Source: an uncultured Holophagales bacterium
GTDB taxonomy: Bacteria; Acidobacteriota; Thermoanaerobaculia; UBA5066
Length of the DNA: 5,696 nucleotides
Reading direction: 5' to 3'
Assembly (NCBI GenBank): GCA_937927565.1
Contig: CALBDV010000547.1
Coordinates: 1-5,696 of the forward strand
The translations under genes and the position numbers were made by a program. Below the pieces are notes generated by a model that worked only from the letters and a program-made list of their open reading frames with translations, did not search any database and was not told the origin of the DNA. Shown here one piece after another: positions 1 through 5,696 of the stretch (position 1 is its first letter; every line of letters begins with the position of its first letter).

Positions 1-157
1 GGGCGGGAGGCCGGGAGGGACCCGCCCGGCGCGACCCTTGCGGAGCGTCCGGCTCCACCGGGCCTTCCGCCGGAGCCGCCCGCGGGTGCCCTTTCGTGCT
101 CTTCGGGCGCCGTCTTCGCGTTGAGGTCGAGCGCGCGCGGGGCGATCATCCGATCGC

Positions 158-1243
158 ATGAGGAGATTCAGGGATCAGAAGAGCGTGCCGGCTGCGGGTC
201 GGAAGGGCCAGATCGAGCGTGCGGCCGTCTCCCCGAATCGCTTTCGGTGGCCGCCGCGCCTTGTCGCGCTTCTTGGCGTCAGATCGGATCAGGCGCTCGC
301 GCGGCAGGCGGGCGTGTCGTATCAGTCCGTCGCGAAAGAGCGGCAGCGGCGAGGGATCCCTGCTTTCGCCCGACGGCGTGCCCCCGTGGAGTGGACCGCC
401 CCGATGATCAGCCTGCTCGGCACGGCCTCGGATCGGGCCGTAGCGGCCGAGCTGGGGGTCCACCACGGCAGCGTCTTCATGAAGAGGCGGTCACTCGGAA
501 TCGCGCCGTGGCAGGAACCGGTGTCGCCTCCGGGCACGAGGGGTTATGCGTGGACGCGGCAAGCGCTTCGTCTGCTCGGGAAAGCCTCGGACCGGGATGT
601 CGCCAGGCAGCTCGGCATTCACGCCAGCTCCGTCTTCTCCAAGCGCCGCGAGCTGGGGATCGCCAGCTACCAGCCTCCTCAACGGCGGATCCGGTGGACG
701 GCGAAGATGCTGGCGCTTCTGGGCAAGCTGCCGGACGTCGACATCGCCCGGCGATTCGGGATCGTGAAAGCCAGCGTCAGCCACAAGCGCGAGGAGCTCG
801 GGATCGAGCCGTACCTCTATCGGTCGCGGCCGATCGCGCGCACCGCGGAGCTTCAGGAGATCCTGCGCCTTCCGAACCCCGAGATCCGCGCGCGCTACGG
901 CATCCGCAAGGGAACCGCGGCGAAGCTCAGGGCCGAGCTCGGGATCCCGACGCCGGACAGCCGTAACCGGCGATGGACGCCGCAGATGCTCGCCCGCCTC
1001 GGGCGCGAGCCGGATGCCGCGATCGCGCGCGACATGGGCCTCTTCCCCTCAGCGGTCGGCTGGAAGAGGCGCGACCTCGGCATCCGGGCCTTCAGCCCCA
1101 AGCACCGCTGGACGGAGGCGGAAACGGCCCTTCTCGGAAAGCTTCCGGATCGGGAGGTGGCGCGGAAGGTCGGCGTGACCGAGGAAGCCGTGAAGCTGAG
1201 GCGTCGGCTCCTGAATACCAGCGGGCGGCGATCGAGCGGGTAG
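158..1243 (+). CDS. Seven-repeat helix-turn-helix DNA-binding protein (unnamed family)
   Basis: A very basic 361-residue protein made almost wholly of seven tandem repeats of 45-53 residues, beginning at about residues 31, 79, 132, 180, 228, 273 and 318. The consensus is W-T, a short helix ending L-L-G, then x-x-x-D-x-x-[IV]-A-R-x-x-G-[IV]-x-x-x-S-V-x-x-K-R-x-x-L-G-I and an aromatic residue two or three positions later. This resembles a homeodomain- or Myb-like trihelical fold, the second and third helices forming the HTH. No catalytic domain, signal peptide or membrane segment is visible, so a DNA-binding role is inferred. Repeat 5 has Arg in place of Trp and repeat 7 lacks the closing L-G-I. 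The ATG at 158 has no clear Shine-Dalgarno; GTG 185 is an in-frame alternative that would keep all repeats. It converges on the XRE gene. Its target and its link to the downstream element are unknown. Confidence 0.85.
   Translation: MRRFRDQKSVPAAGRKGQIERAAVSPNRFRWPPRLVALLGVRSDQALARQAGVSYQSVAKERQRRGIPAFARRRAPVEWTAPMISLLGTASDRAVAAELGVHHGSVFMKRRSLGIAPWQEPVSPPGTRGYAWTRQALRLLGKASDRDVARQLGIHASSVFSKRRELGIASYQPPQRRIRWTAKMLALLGKLPDVDIARRFGIVKASVSHKREELGIEPYLYRSRPIARTAELQEILRLPNPEIRARYGIRKGTAAKLRAELGIPTPDSRNRRWTPQMLARLGREPDAAIARDMGLFPSAVGWKRRDLGIRAFSPKHRWTEAETALLGKLPDREVARKVGVTEEAVKLRRRLLNTSGRRSSG
248..1243 (+). repeat. Seven tandem HTH-coding repeats
   Basis: The coding repeats start at nucleotides 248, 392, 551, 695, 839, 974 and 1109. 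Each except the fifth opens with a TGG Trp codon. The units are diverged at the nucleotide level, so this is an old protein-level duplication and not a recent tandem amplification. Residues at the start of the putative recognition helix differ in every unit: SYQS, HHGS, HASS, VKAS, RKGT, FPSA, TEEA. The scaffold residues (LLG, D, AR, G[VI], KR, LGI) stay largely constant. Confidence 0.85.
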
Positions 1244-1248
1244 GCGGC

Positions 1249-1263
1249 CGGGCAGGGTGCCCG
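1249..1263. terminator. GC hairpin between convergent genes, weak terminator candidate
   Basis: CGGGCA (1249-1254) pairs perfectly with TGCCCG (1258-1263) around a 3-nt loop, in the 30-bp gap between the stop of the HTH-repeat gene and the stop of the XRE gene. The location suits a bidirectional terminator, but no T tract follows on either strand, and short GC stems are common by chance in DNA of this composition. Confidence 0.25.
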
Positions 1264-1273
1264 AGCTGCGACG

Positions 1274-1699
1274 TTACGAGGCGACGCTGTGGCGCTCGGC
1301 GACGCCCTTGACCTCGTGCCGCGCGATGACGGCGTCGATCACGTCGAGCACGGTGTTCTGCTCGGGCCGTGGAAGGCGGTCGAGGATCTTCATCCGCTCG
1401 AACAGGCGAACGTTTTCGAAGGGGACAGGCTCCTCGCCCTTCCGATCGCCGCGCAGGAGAGCGTCCGTGGTGACGTGAAGGACGTGAGCGAGGGCTACCA
1501 CCTTGTCCGCGGCCGGGAGGTGCATCCCACGCTCGTAGCGGCTGATCAGCATCACCGTGGTATCGACCGCCTGCGCGAGGTCCTGCTGAGTCAAGCCGCG
1601 TTTCTGGCGGAACGTACGGAGCCTCGGGCCAAAGTCCTTCAACTTCTCTCCGCCTGTAGGCCTTCCCTTGCCAGGAGCCTTTCCCATCTTTCCCCTCAT
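1274..1699 (-). CDS. XRE-family (Cro/CI-type) transcriptional regulator
   Basis: A 141-residue protein with a single lambda-repressor-like HTH at about residues 24-81: FGPRLRTFRQKRGLTQQDLA, then a recognition helix region (TTVMLISRYERG), then the usual closing helices (LPAADKVVALAHVLHVTTDALL). The C-terminal 60 residues are a short helical region (PRPEQNTVLDVIDAVIARHE) of the kind many stand-alone XRE regulators carry, perhaps for dimerisation; there is no peptidase or toxin domain. I chose ATG at 1699 because AGGAG (1711-1715) lies 11 nt upstream; ATG 1687 is also possible. The frame stays open to a TTG at 1789, but that start would lie inside the putative operator. The gene is divergent from the primase operon, the classic place for a repressor of a mobile element, so it probably controls that operon and itself (inference). 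Confidence 0.9.
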   Translation of the reverse strand: MRGKMGKAPGKGRPTGGEKLKDFGPRLRTFRQKRGLTQQDLAQAVDTTVMLISRYERGMHLPAADKVVALAHVLHVTTDALLRGDRKGEEPVPFENVRLFERMKILDRLPRPEQNTVLDVIDAVIARHEVKGVAERHSVAS

Positions 1700-1782
1700 G
1701 AGTCTGGATTCTCCTGAGGGGGCCCGATCCAGGGCCGTCCCAATGGCGGCCCGCTGGACATGATGCCAAAGAAGGCTTTCTG

Positions 1783-1822
1783 TTGACAAGCCGAATCTAG
1801 ATAGTCAAACAGGGCTCTTGAC
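1783..1822. promoter_or_regulatory. Putative XRE operator: three TTGAC half-sites in the divergent region
   Basis: TTGAC occurs at 1783-1787 and 1818-1822 on the plus strand, and at 1804-1808 on the minus strand (reads GTCAA on plus). Two overlapping inverted repeats result: TTGAC-N16-GTCAA, with flanks extending imperfectly as CTGTTGAC against GTCAAACAG, and GTCAA-N9-TTGAC (19 bp). The patch is AT-richer than its surroundings and lies between the XRE and primase genes. TTGACA and TTGACT also resemble -35 boxes facing both ways, but I found no convincing -10 at 16-18 bp on either strand, so no promoter is called. Confidence 0.45.
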
Positions 1823-1864
1823 GACCCCGCCGGATAGCCCTCTTTTCGAGCTGCGCGGGGAGTC

Positions 1865-1870
1865 AGGAGG
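1865..1870 (+). promoter_or_regulatory. Ribosome binding site of the primase gene
   Basis: AGGAGG, a perfect Shine-Dalgarno core, lies 7 nt upstream of ATG 1878. It decides the start: the frame is open further upstream to a TTG at 1818, but that codon overlaps a putative operator half-site, and the 20 extra residues do not resemble the start of a CHC2 domain. Confidence 0.85.
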
Positions 1871-1877
1871 CGACCCG

Positions 1878-4800
1878 ATGCCCCGAATCCCCGACGAGCT
1901 GATCGAGAGGATCAAGGCCGAGGTCTCGGTGAGGGCGCTCGCGGAGCGCGCGGGCGTGGAGCTGAAGGCGCACGGCGAGAACCTCCTCGGCCTGTGCGTA
2001 TTCCACGAGGACGGCAAGACCCCGAACCTCGTCGTCACGCCCTCCACGAACCTCTTCCACTGCTTCGCCTGCGGCGCCGCCGGCTCGGTGATCGACTGGG
2101 TGATGAAGACCGAAGGCGTCAGCTTCCGCGCGGCCGTGGAGATCCTCCTCACGGAGTTCTTCCCGATGGAAGGACGGTCGCTCGTCGGCCCTTCGAAACG
2201 CTCCACCGTCCCCAAGCTGCCCGCACCCTTCGATCCCGGGGCCTCCGAGGAGGAGATCGCCCGAGGCGTCGTGAGCTACTACCGCGAGCGGCTCGAGCAG
2301 AGTGCCGACGCCCTGGCCTTCCTCGCTAAGCGCGGCATCGACGCGGCCGAGGTCATCGAGCGCTTCCAGCTCGGCTTCTCCGACCGCACCCTCGGGCTGA
2401 GGCTCCCGCTCGGTAACAGGAAGGCCGGCTCGTCGATCCGAACGACGCTCCAGAAGATCGGCGTCTACCGCCCGACGGCGCGGGAGCACTTCGTCGGCTG
2501 CGTGACGATCCCCTTCTTCGACGAAGCCGGGAACGTCGCCGGCATGTACGGCCGCAGGATCGAGACGCGCCTTCCGGCCGACGCGCCGCGCCATCTCTAC
2601 CTCCCCGGCCCTCATCGCGGCGTCCTCAACCTCGCCGCCTTCAAAGAGTCGAAGGAGATGATCCTCTGCGAGGCGCCGATCGACGCGCTGACCTTCTTCC
2701 GGTGGGGTTTCCGCAACGTGACGACCTCGTACGGCGTGGAGGGCTTCACCGAGGAGTTGCTCCGCGCCTTCGTCTCGAACGCGATCGCGCGGTGCTTCAT
2801 CGCCTACGACCGTGACGAAGCGGGAGACCGTGGGGCGAGGAAGACGGCCGAGAAGCTTATGGCGCGAGGGATCGAGTGCTACCGCGTCCAGTTTCCGAAG
2901 GGGATGGATGCCAACGAGGTGGCGCTCAAGATGATGCCCGCCGACAAGACTCTCGGGCACTTCCTGAGGACGGCCGAGTGGATGGGCAGCGGGGCGCCGC
3001 CGCCGGGCGGCGGAGCTGATGAGGCGGCGGCTGTCGAAAGCACGGCCGTAGCGGCTAAGTCGGCTCCGGGTCCGGAGCCTCCTTCAACCCCGGACCCCGA
3101 GGCCGGAGGGGCAGCTAAAGAAGAAAGCTCGAGCGCGGCAGGTACGGCGGCCCCGGTATCGACCGCGAGGGCCACAGAGGCCGCGCCAAGCGTCGCCGGG
3201 CGCGGCGAAGCTCCGCGCGAGCAAGCCGGCGTCGAGCTGAACGGCGACGACGAGGTCCTCTTCCGCTTCGAGGATCGCAGCTACAACGTCCAGGGCCTCA
3301 AGAAGGCGCTTCGGAGCGGCTCGCTCCAGGTGAGGGTCCACGCCCAGCGCGACGGCGACTTCTTCGCGCCCCCCTCTCCGATCCAGGGCTGGTTTCTCGA
3401 CCGCTTCGACTTCGTCTCGGCGCTTGCGCGCTCGCGCTTCGAGAAGCAGGCCGCTCACGAGATGGGCGTGAAGGTCGAGACCGTCAAGTGGGACCTGGGC
3501 CGCGTCCTGAGAAGGCTCGAAGAGCTTCAGCGGCGGGCCATCGAAGAGGCGCTCAAGCCGAAGGCGATGTCGCCGGCGATGACGGACGAGGAGAGGGCCG
3601 ACGGGCTCGATTACGGCTCGGCGCCCAGCCTCATCGAGCGGATCCTCTCCGACTTCGAGAGGGCCGGCGTCGTGGGTGAGAAGACCAACGCGCTCGCGGG
3701 ATATCTCGGCGGCGTCTCGCGCCTCTCGGAAAGGCCGCTCGCCATCATCATCCGCAGCTCGAGCGCCGCCGGAAAGACGGCGCTGATGGACGCCATCCTC
3801 CGCTTCATCCCCAAGGAGTCGCGCGAGAAGTACTCGGCCCTCTCGGGCCACGCCCTCTTCTACTTCGAGGGCAAGGACTTCAAGCACAAGGTCCTGGCCA
3901 TCGTCGAAGAGGAAGGCGCTCAGAAGGCGAGCTACGCGCTGAAGCTTCTGCAGTCAGAAGGCGAGATCACGATCGCCTCCACCGGCAAGGACCCCGGTAC
4001 GGGCCGGCTCGTGACGAAGGAGTACCGCGTGGAAGGGCCGGTGATGATCTTTCTCTCGTCGACCCACGTCGACATCGACGAGGAGCTCCTCAATCGCGCC
4101 GTCGTCCTCACCGTCGACGAGGGACGCGATCAGACGCGTGCGATCCACCAGCTCCAGCGCGAAGGCCAGACGCTCGAAGGGCTCTGGGCCAAGGACGACC
4201 GCGAGGAGATCTACAGCCGCCATCACGCCTTCCAGCGCCTCCTGCGCCCTCTTCCCGTCGTCAACCCCTACGTCCGCGAGCTGACCTTCCTCGACGACCG
4301 CACGCGCACCCGGCGCGACCACACGAAGTACCTCGGCCTGATCGAAGCGATCACGCTTCTTCACCAGTTTCAGCGGCCGCTGAAGACCGACACGCGCGGG
4401 GAGAGGACGAAGGAGTACGTCGAGGCCACGCTCGACGATGTCGCCCTCGCCAACCAGCTTGCCAGCGAGGTCCTCGGCCGCACGCTCGACGAGCTGCCGC
4501 CTCAGTCTCGCAGGCTCCTGATGCTCCTTCACGAGATGGTGAGAGCGACGTGCCAGGCGCACGGGCTCGAAAGGTCGGACGTGCGCTTTTCGCGGCGCGA
4601 CGTGCGGCTCGCCACGGGCTGGACCGACTTCCAGGTGAGGATCCACCTCGACCGCCTCGTCTCGCTCGAGTACGTCCTGGTCCACCGGGGGGCGCGCGGG
4701 CAGAGCTTCGTCTACGAGCTTCTCTACGACGGCCAGGGGAAGGAGGGTGAGCCCTTCGTGATCGGCCTGGCCGACGTGGATGCGATCGCCAAGGCGCGAG

Positions 4801-5216
4801 GCATCGCGCTGCCGAAGGTCCCCGACCTGGGGTCCCCTGCGTCTACGACTCCGACTTCGAGGGGGGAGGAGGGGTACTTCGAGGGGTCATCGAGCCCCCA
4901 TCGAGCCGTCATCGAGCCCCTTTTGAGCCGCCCGCTGATCGGGCCGCGATCCGCTCCCCGTACGGCTTTTGGAGAGCTGCTCGTGAAAACGGCCGAAATC
5001 TCACATCTGGCGATCGCGCCGGAATCGCACGCACAGGGCGGTCGTACGCACATCGGGGGCGCTGCCGGCGCCCCGAGCGGCAACGGCCACCTGCCGCGCC
5101 TGGCGATCAACCTCCTCCGCTTCCCGCCGCCCGTCACCGCGCCGCCAGGAGGCAACGGGGACGGCACTCGCTCGCATCGCCAGCTCCTGGTCCGCCGCCC
5201 TGTCCGGGGCTTCTGA
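1878..5216 (+). CDS. CHC2 zinc finger-Toprim primase fused to an AAA+ ATPase and winged helix
   Basis: A 1112-residue replication protein, numbered from ATG 1878. Residues 4-95 form a DnaG-type zinc-binding domain (C40, H43, C62, C65). Residues 117-230 match the N-part of the DnaG catalytic core (AFLAKRGIDAAEVIERFQLG). Toprim follows at about 259-355, with E265 and the metal-binding D311-R-D313. An Ala/Pro/Glu/Ser-rich linker spans about 369-451. A P-loop ATPase covers about 600-760: SSSAAGKT at 627-634 with K633, an acidic Walker B-like strand (LAIVEEEG, E677-E679), a sensor-1-like IFLSST and an arginine-finger-like LLNR (R740). A winged-helix-like segment lies at about 877-952. The last 150 residues are low complexity. 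The protein probably synthesises primers and may act as a helicase loader or helicase for element replication (inference). DnaG alone is about 600 residues, so this is a clear fusion. The primase and ATPase parts are certain in kind; helicase activity is not shown. Confidence 0.93.
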   Translation: MPRIPDELIERIKAEVSVRALAERAGVELKAHGENLLGLCVFHEDGKTPNLVVTPSTNLFHCFACGAAGSVIDWVMKTEGVSFRAAVEILLTEFFPMEGRSLVGPSKRSTVPKLPAPFDPGASEEEIARGVVSYYRERLEQSADALAFLAKRGIDAAEVIERFQLGFSDRTLGLRLPLGNRKAGSSIRTTLQKIGVYRPTAREHFVGCVTIPFFDEAGNVAGMYGRRIETRLPADAPRHLYLPGPHRGVLNLAAFKESKEMILCEAPIDALTFFRWGFRNVTTSYGVEGFTEELLRAFVSNAIARCFIAYDRDEAGDRGARKTAEKLMARGIECYRVQFPKGMDANEVALKMMPADKTLGHFLRTAEWMGSGAPPPGGGADEAAAVESTAVAAKSAPGPEPPSTPDPEAGGAAKEESSSAAGTAAPVSTARATEAAPSVAGRGEAPREQAGVELNGDDEVLFRFEDRSYNVQGLKKALRSGSLQVRVHAQRDGDFFAPPSPIQGWFLDRFDFVSALARSRFEKQAAHEMGVKVETVKWDLGRVLRRLEELQRRAIEEALKPKAMSPAMTDEERADGLDYGSAPSLIERILSDFERAGVVGEKTNALAGYLGGVSRLSERPLAIIIRSSSAAGKTALMDAILRFIPKESREKYSALSGHALFYFEGKDFKHKVLAIVEEEGAQKASYALKLLQSEGEITIASTGKDPGTGRLVTKEYRVEGPVMIFLSSTHVDIDEELLNRAVVLTVDEGRDQTRAIHQLQREGQTLEGLWAKDDREEIYSRHHAFQRLLRPLPVVNPYVRELTFLDDRTRTRRDHTKYLGLIEAITLLHQFQRPLKTDTRGERTKEYVEATLDDVALANQLASEVLGRTLDELPPQSRRLLMLLHEMVRATCQAHGLERSDVRFSRRDVRLATGWTDFQVRIHLDRLVSLEYVLVHRGARGQSFVYELLYDGQGKEGEPFVIGLADVDAIAKARGIALPKVPDLGSPASTTPTSRGEEGYFEGSSSPHRAVIEPLLSRPLIGPRSAPRTAFGELLVKTAEISHLAIAPESHAQGGRTHIGGAAGAPSGNGHLPRLAINLLRFPPPVTAPPGGNGDGTRSHRQLLVRRPVRGF
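4855..4931 (+). repeat. Iteron-like direct repeats with 11-bp period inside the primase 3' end
   Basis: CATCGAGCC occurs three times exactly, at 4888-4896, 4899-4907 and 4910-4918, giving a strict 11-bp period. Flanking degenerate units keep the spacing: CTTCGAGGG at 4877-4885, CTTCGAGGG at 4855-4863 (22 bp earlier), a poor unit around 4865, and TTTTGAGCC at 4921-4929. The GAG cores are spaced 10, 12, 11, 11, 11 and 11 bp. Because 11 is not a multiple of three, the encoded residues (about 993-1018) do not repeat, so the periodicity is at DNA level. One unit per helical turn would put bound proteins on one face. The role as iterons or binding sites is inference. Confidence 0.7.
5053..5076. other. 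GC hairpin in the 3' tail of the primase gene
   Basis: TCGGGG plus CGC (5053-5062, with one bulged G at 5059) pairs with GCGCCCCGA (5068-5076) around a 5-nt loop. It lies about 140 bp before the recombinase start, in the low-complexity tail of the primase. It could be a recombination or attachment arm or an RNA structure in the operon message, or it may be a chance GC stem. Confidence 0.35.
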
Positions 5217-5696
5217 TGCCCCGCAGAGGCCAGAAGAAGGACTGGCTCTTCCTGGCGCCCTCAGACCCCGAGGGAATGCCGGCGCTGCGCCTTCTGTGGA
5301 TCGAGGCGATGAGGACGCGCGGGCTTTCGGAGGCCCACGTCGACAACTGCCAGATGACCCTCGCCGCTTTCATCATCTGGGCTCAGGAGCGCGGCGTGAC
5401 GAAGGCCCGCGAGGTGACGAGGCCGGTGCTCGAGAGCTATCAGCGTTTCCTCTTCTACTACCGAAAGGAGACGAAGGCCCCCGCCAAGGCGCAGCCGGAC
5501 CGGCACGAGGTCTCGAGCGAGGAGCCGCTGACCCTCAGGACCCAGGTCGAGAAGCTCTCGGCCCTCAAGGGTTTCTTCCGCTGGCTCACCAGGCACGGCT
5601 ACATCCTCGCCAACCCCGCCTCGGAGCTGGAGCTGCCGAGGGTCCCGCCCAGGAGGCCTCCCGAGATCCTCACCCTCGCCGAGGTCGAGCAGGTCC
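5216..5696 (+). CDS. Tyrosine recombinase/integrase, N-terminal part (cut by window end)
   Basis: The first 160 residues of a phage-integrase or XerC/D-type site-specific recombinase; the frame is open to the window edge. Residues about 22-135 form the SAM-like core-binding domain that clamps DNA: LRLLWIEAMRTRGLSEAHVD, then helices through AAFIIWAQERG and VLESYQRFLFYYR, then the diagnostic LSALKGFFRWLTRHGYILAN followed by PASELELPRVPPRRPPE. The start of the catalytic domain (ILTLAEVEQV) is just reached, so the catalytic Arg, Lys, His and Tyr residues lie outside and activity cannot be judged. The ATG overlaps the primase stop by one base (TGATG, 5214-5218) and has no strong Shine-Dalgarno, which points to translational coupling. 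About residues 84-107 form a longer polar insert than simple Xer proteins have. It probably excises and integrates the element (inference). Further recombinase genes may follow. Confidence 0.92.
   Translation, partial: MPRRGQKKDWLFLAPSDPEGMPALRLLWIEAMRTRGLSEAHVDNCQMTLAAFIIWAQERGVTKAREVTRPVLESYQRFLFYYRKETKAPAKAQPDRHEVSSEEPLTLRTQVEKLSALKGFFRWLTRHGYILANPASELELPRVPPRRPPEILTLAEVEQV

Noticed and set aside
1..78. GC stems: GGGCGGG (1-7) with CCCGCCC (21-27), and CGGCTCC (50-56) with GGAGCCG (72-78)
   Set aside because: Long loops, no T tract and extreme GC content make chance pairing likely.
1..161. Open frame ending in TGA at 159-161, overlapping the ATG of the HTH-repeat gene as ATGA
   Set aside because: It would fit a coupled upstream gene, but all three plus frames are nearly stop-free here because of the GC content, and the Gly/Arg/Pro-rich translation matches nothing I recognise. 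An opposite-strand start at 149 has no ribosome binding site.
121..966. 281-residue open frame on the plus strand overlapping the HTH-repeat gene
   Set aside because: It is a shadow of the repeat gene in another frame; the repeat protein has clear conserved internal periodicity, this one has none.
1092..1769. 225-residue minus-strand open frame across the XRE gene and the end of the HTH-repeat gene
   Set aside because: Arg/Pro/Gly-rich translation in a different frame of the convincing XRE gene; no domain visible.
1274..1789. Longer XRE reading from TTG 1789
   Set aside because: The extra 30 residues precede the HTH with no recognisable fold, and the start would sit in the putative operator. 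ATG 1699 has an AGGAG upstream.
1783..1812. Full sigma-70 promoter from TTGACA at 1783
   Set aside because: No acceptable -10 hexamer occurs at 16-18 bp spacing, so only an operator-like repeat is reported.
1863..2960. 365-residue minus-strand open frame opposite the primase
   Set aside because: Antisense shadow produced by GC-rich codons; the plus strand here encodes the CHC2 and Toprim motifs with the metal-binding residues in order.
4877..4920. CRISPR-like array
   Set aside because: Units are only 11 bp, directly adjacent without spacers, and lie within a coding frame.

Overview
This is a GC-rich bacterial window (roughly two thirds G+C by eye) with strongly G/C-ending codons. The sequence alone does not fix the lineage; a high-GC group such as Myxococcota, Acidobacteriota or Planctomycetota is only a guess. 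The gene content looks like one end of an integrative, self-replicating mobile element: a large DnaG-type primase fused to an AAA+ ATPase, a tyrosine recombinase starting on the primase stop codon and running off the window, and a divergent XRE repressor. Beside these lies an unusual protein built almost entirely of helix-turn-helix repeats.

Layout. Positions 1-157 hold no gene I can support. Positions 158-1243 (+) encode a basic 361-residue protein with seven tandem Trp-headed HTH repeats. It converges on a 141-residue XRE-family regulator at 1274-1699 (-), with a small GC hairpin between the two stops. The divergent region 1700-1877 has an AT-richer patch with three TTGAC half-sites, a plausible repressor operator. 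A strong ribosome binding site (1865-1870) then sets the start of the primase/helicase at 1878-5216 (+). Its ATG shares a base with the next gene: the primase stop and the recombinase start form TGATG at 5214-5218. The recombinase (5216-5696) is cut off at its core-binding domain.

Proposed working model (inference): the XRE protein represses the primase-recombinase operon. Once derepressed, the CHC2-Toprim-AAA+ protein primes and perhaps unwinds element DNA, and the recombinase excises or integrates it. The poorly constrained 3' end of the primase gene carries an array of direct repeats with an 11-bp period and a GC hairpin. Because 11 is not a multiple of three, the array looks selected as DNA, for example as iterons of a replication origin or as a protein-binding or recombination site. 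The HTH-repeat protein is a candidate to bind a long composite DNA site, but nothing in the window ties it firmly to the element.
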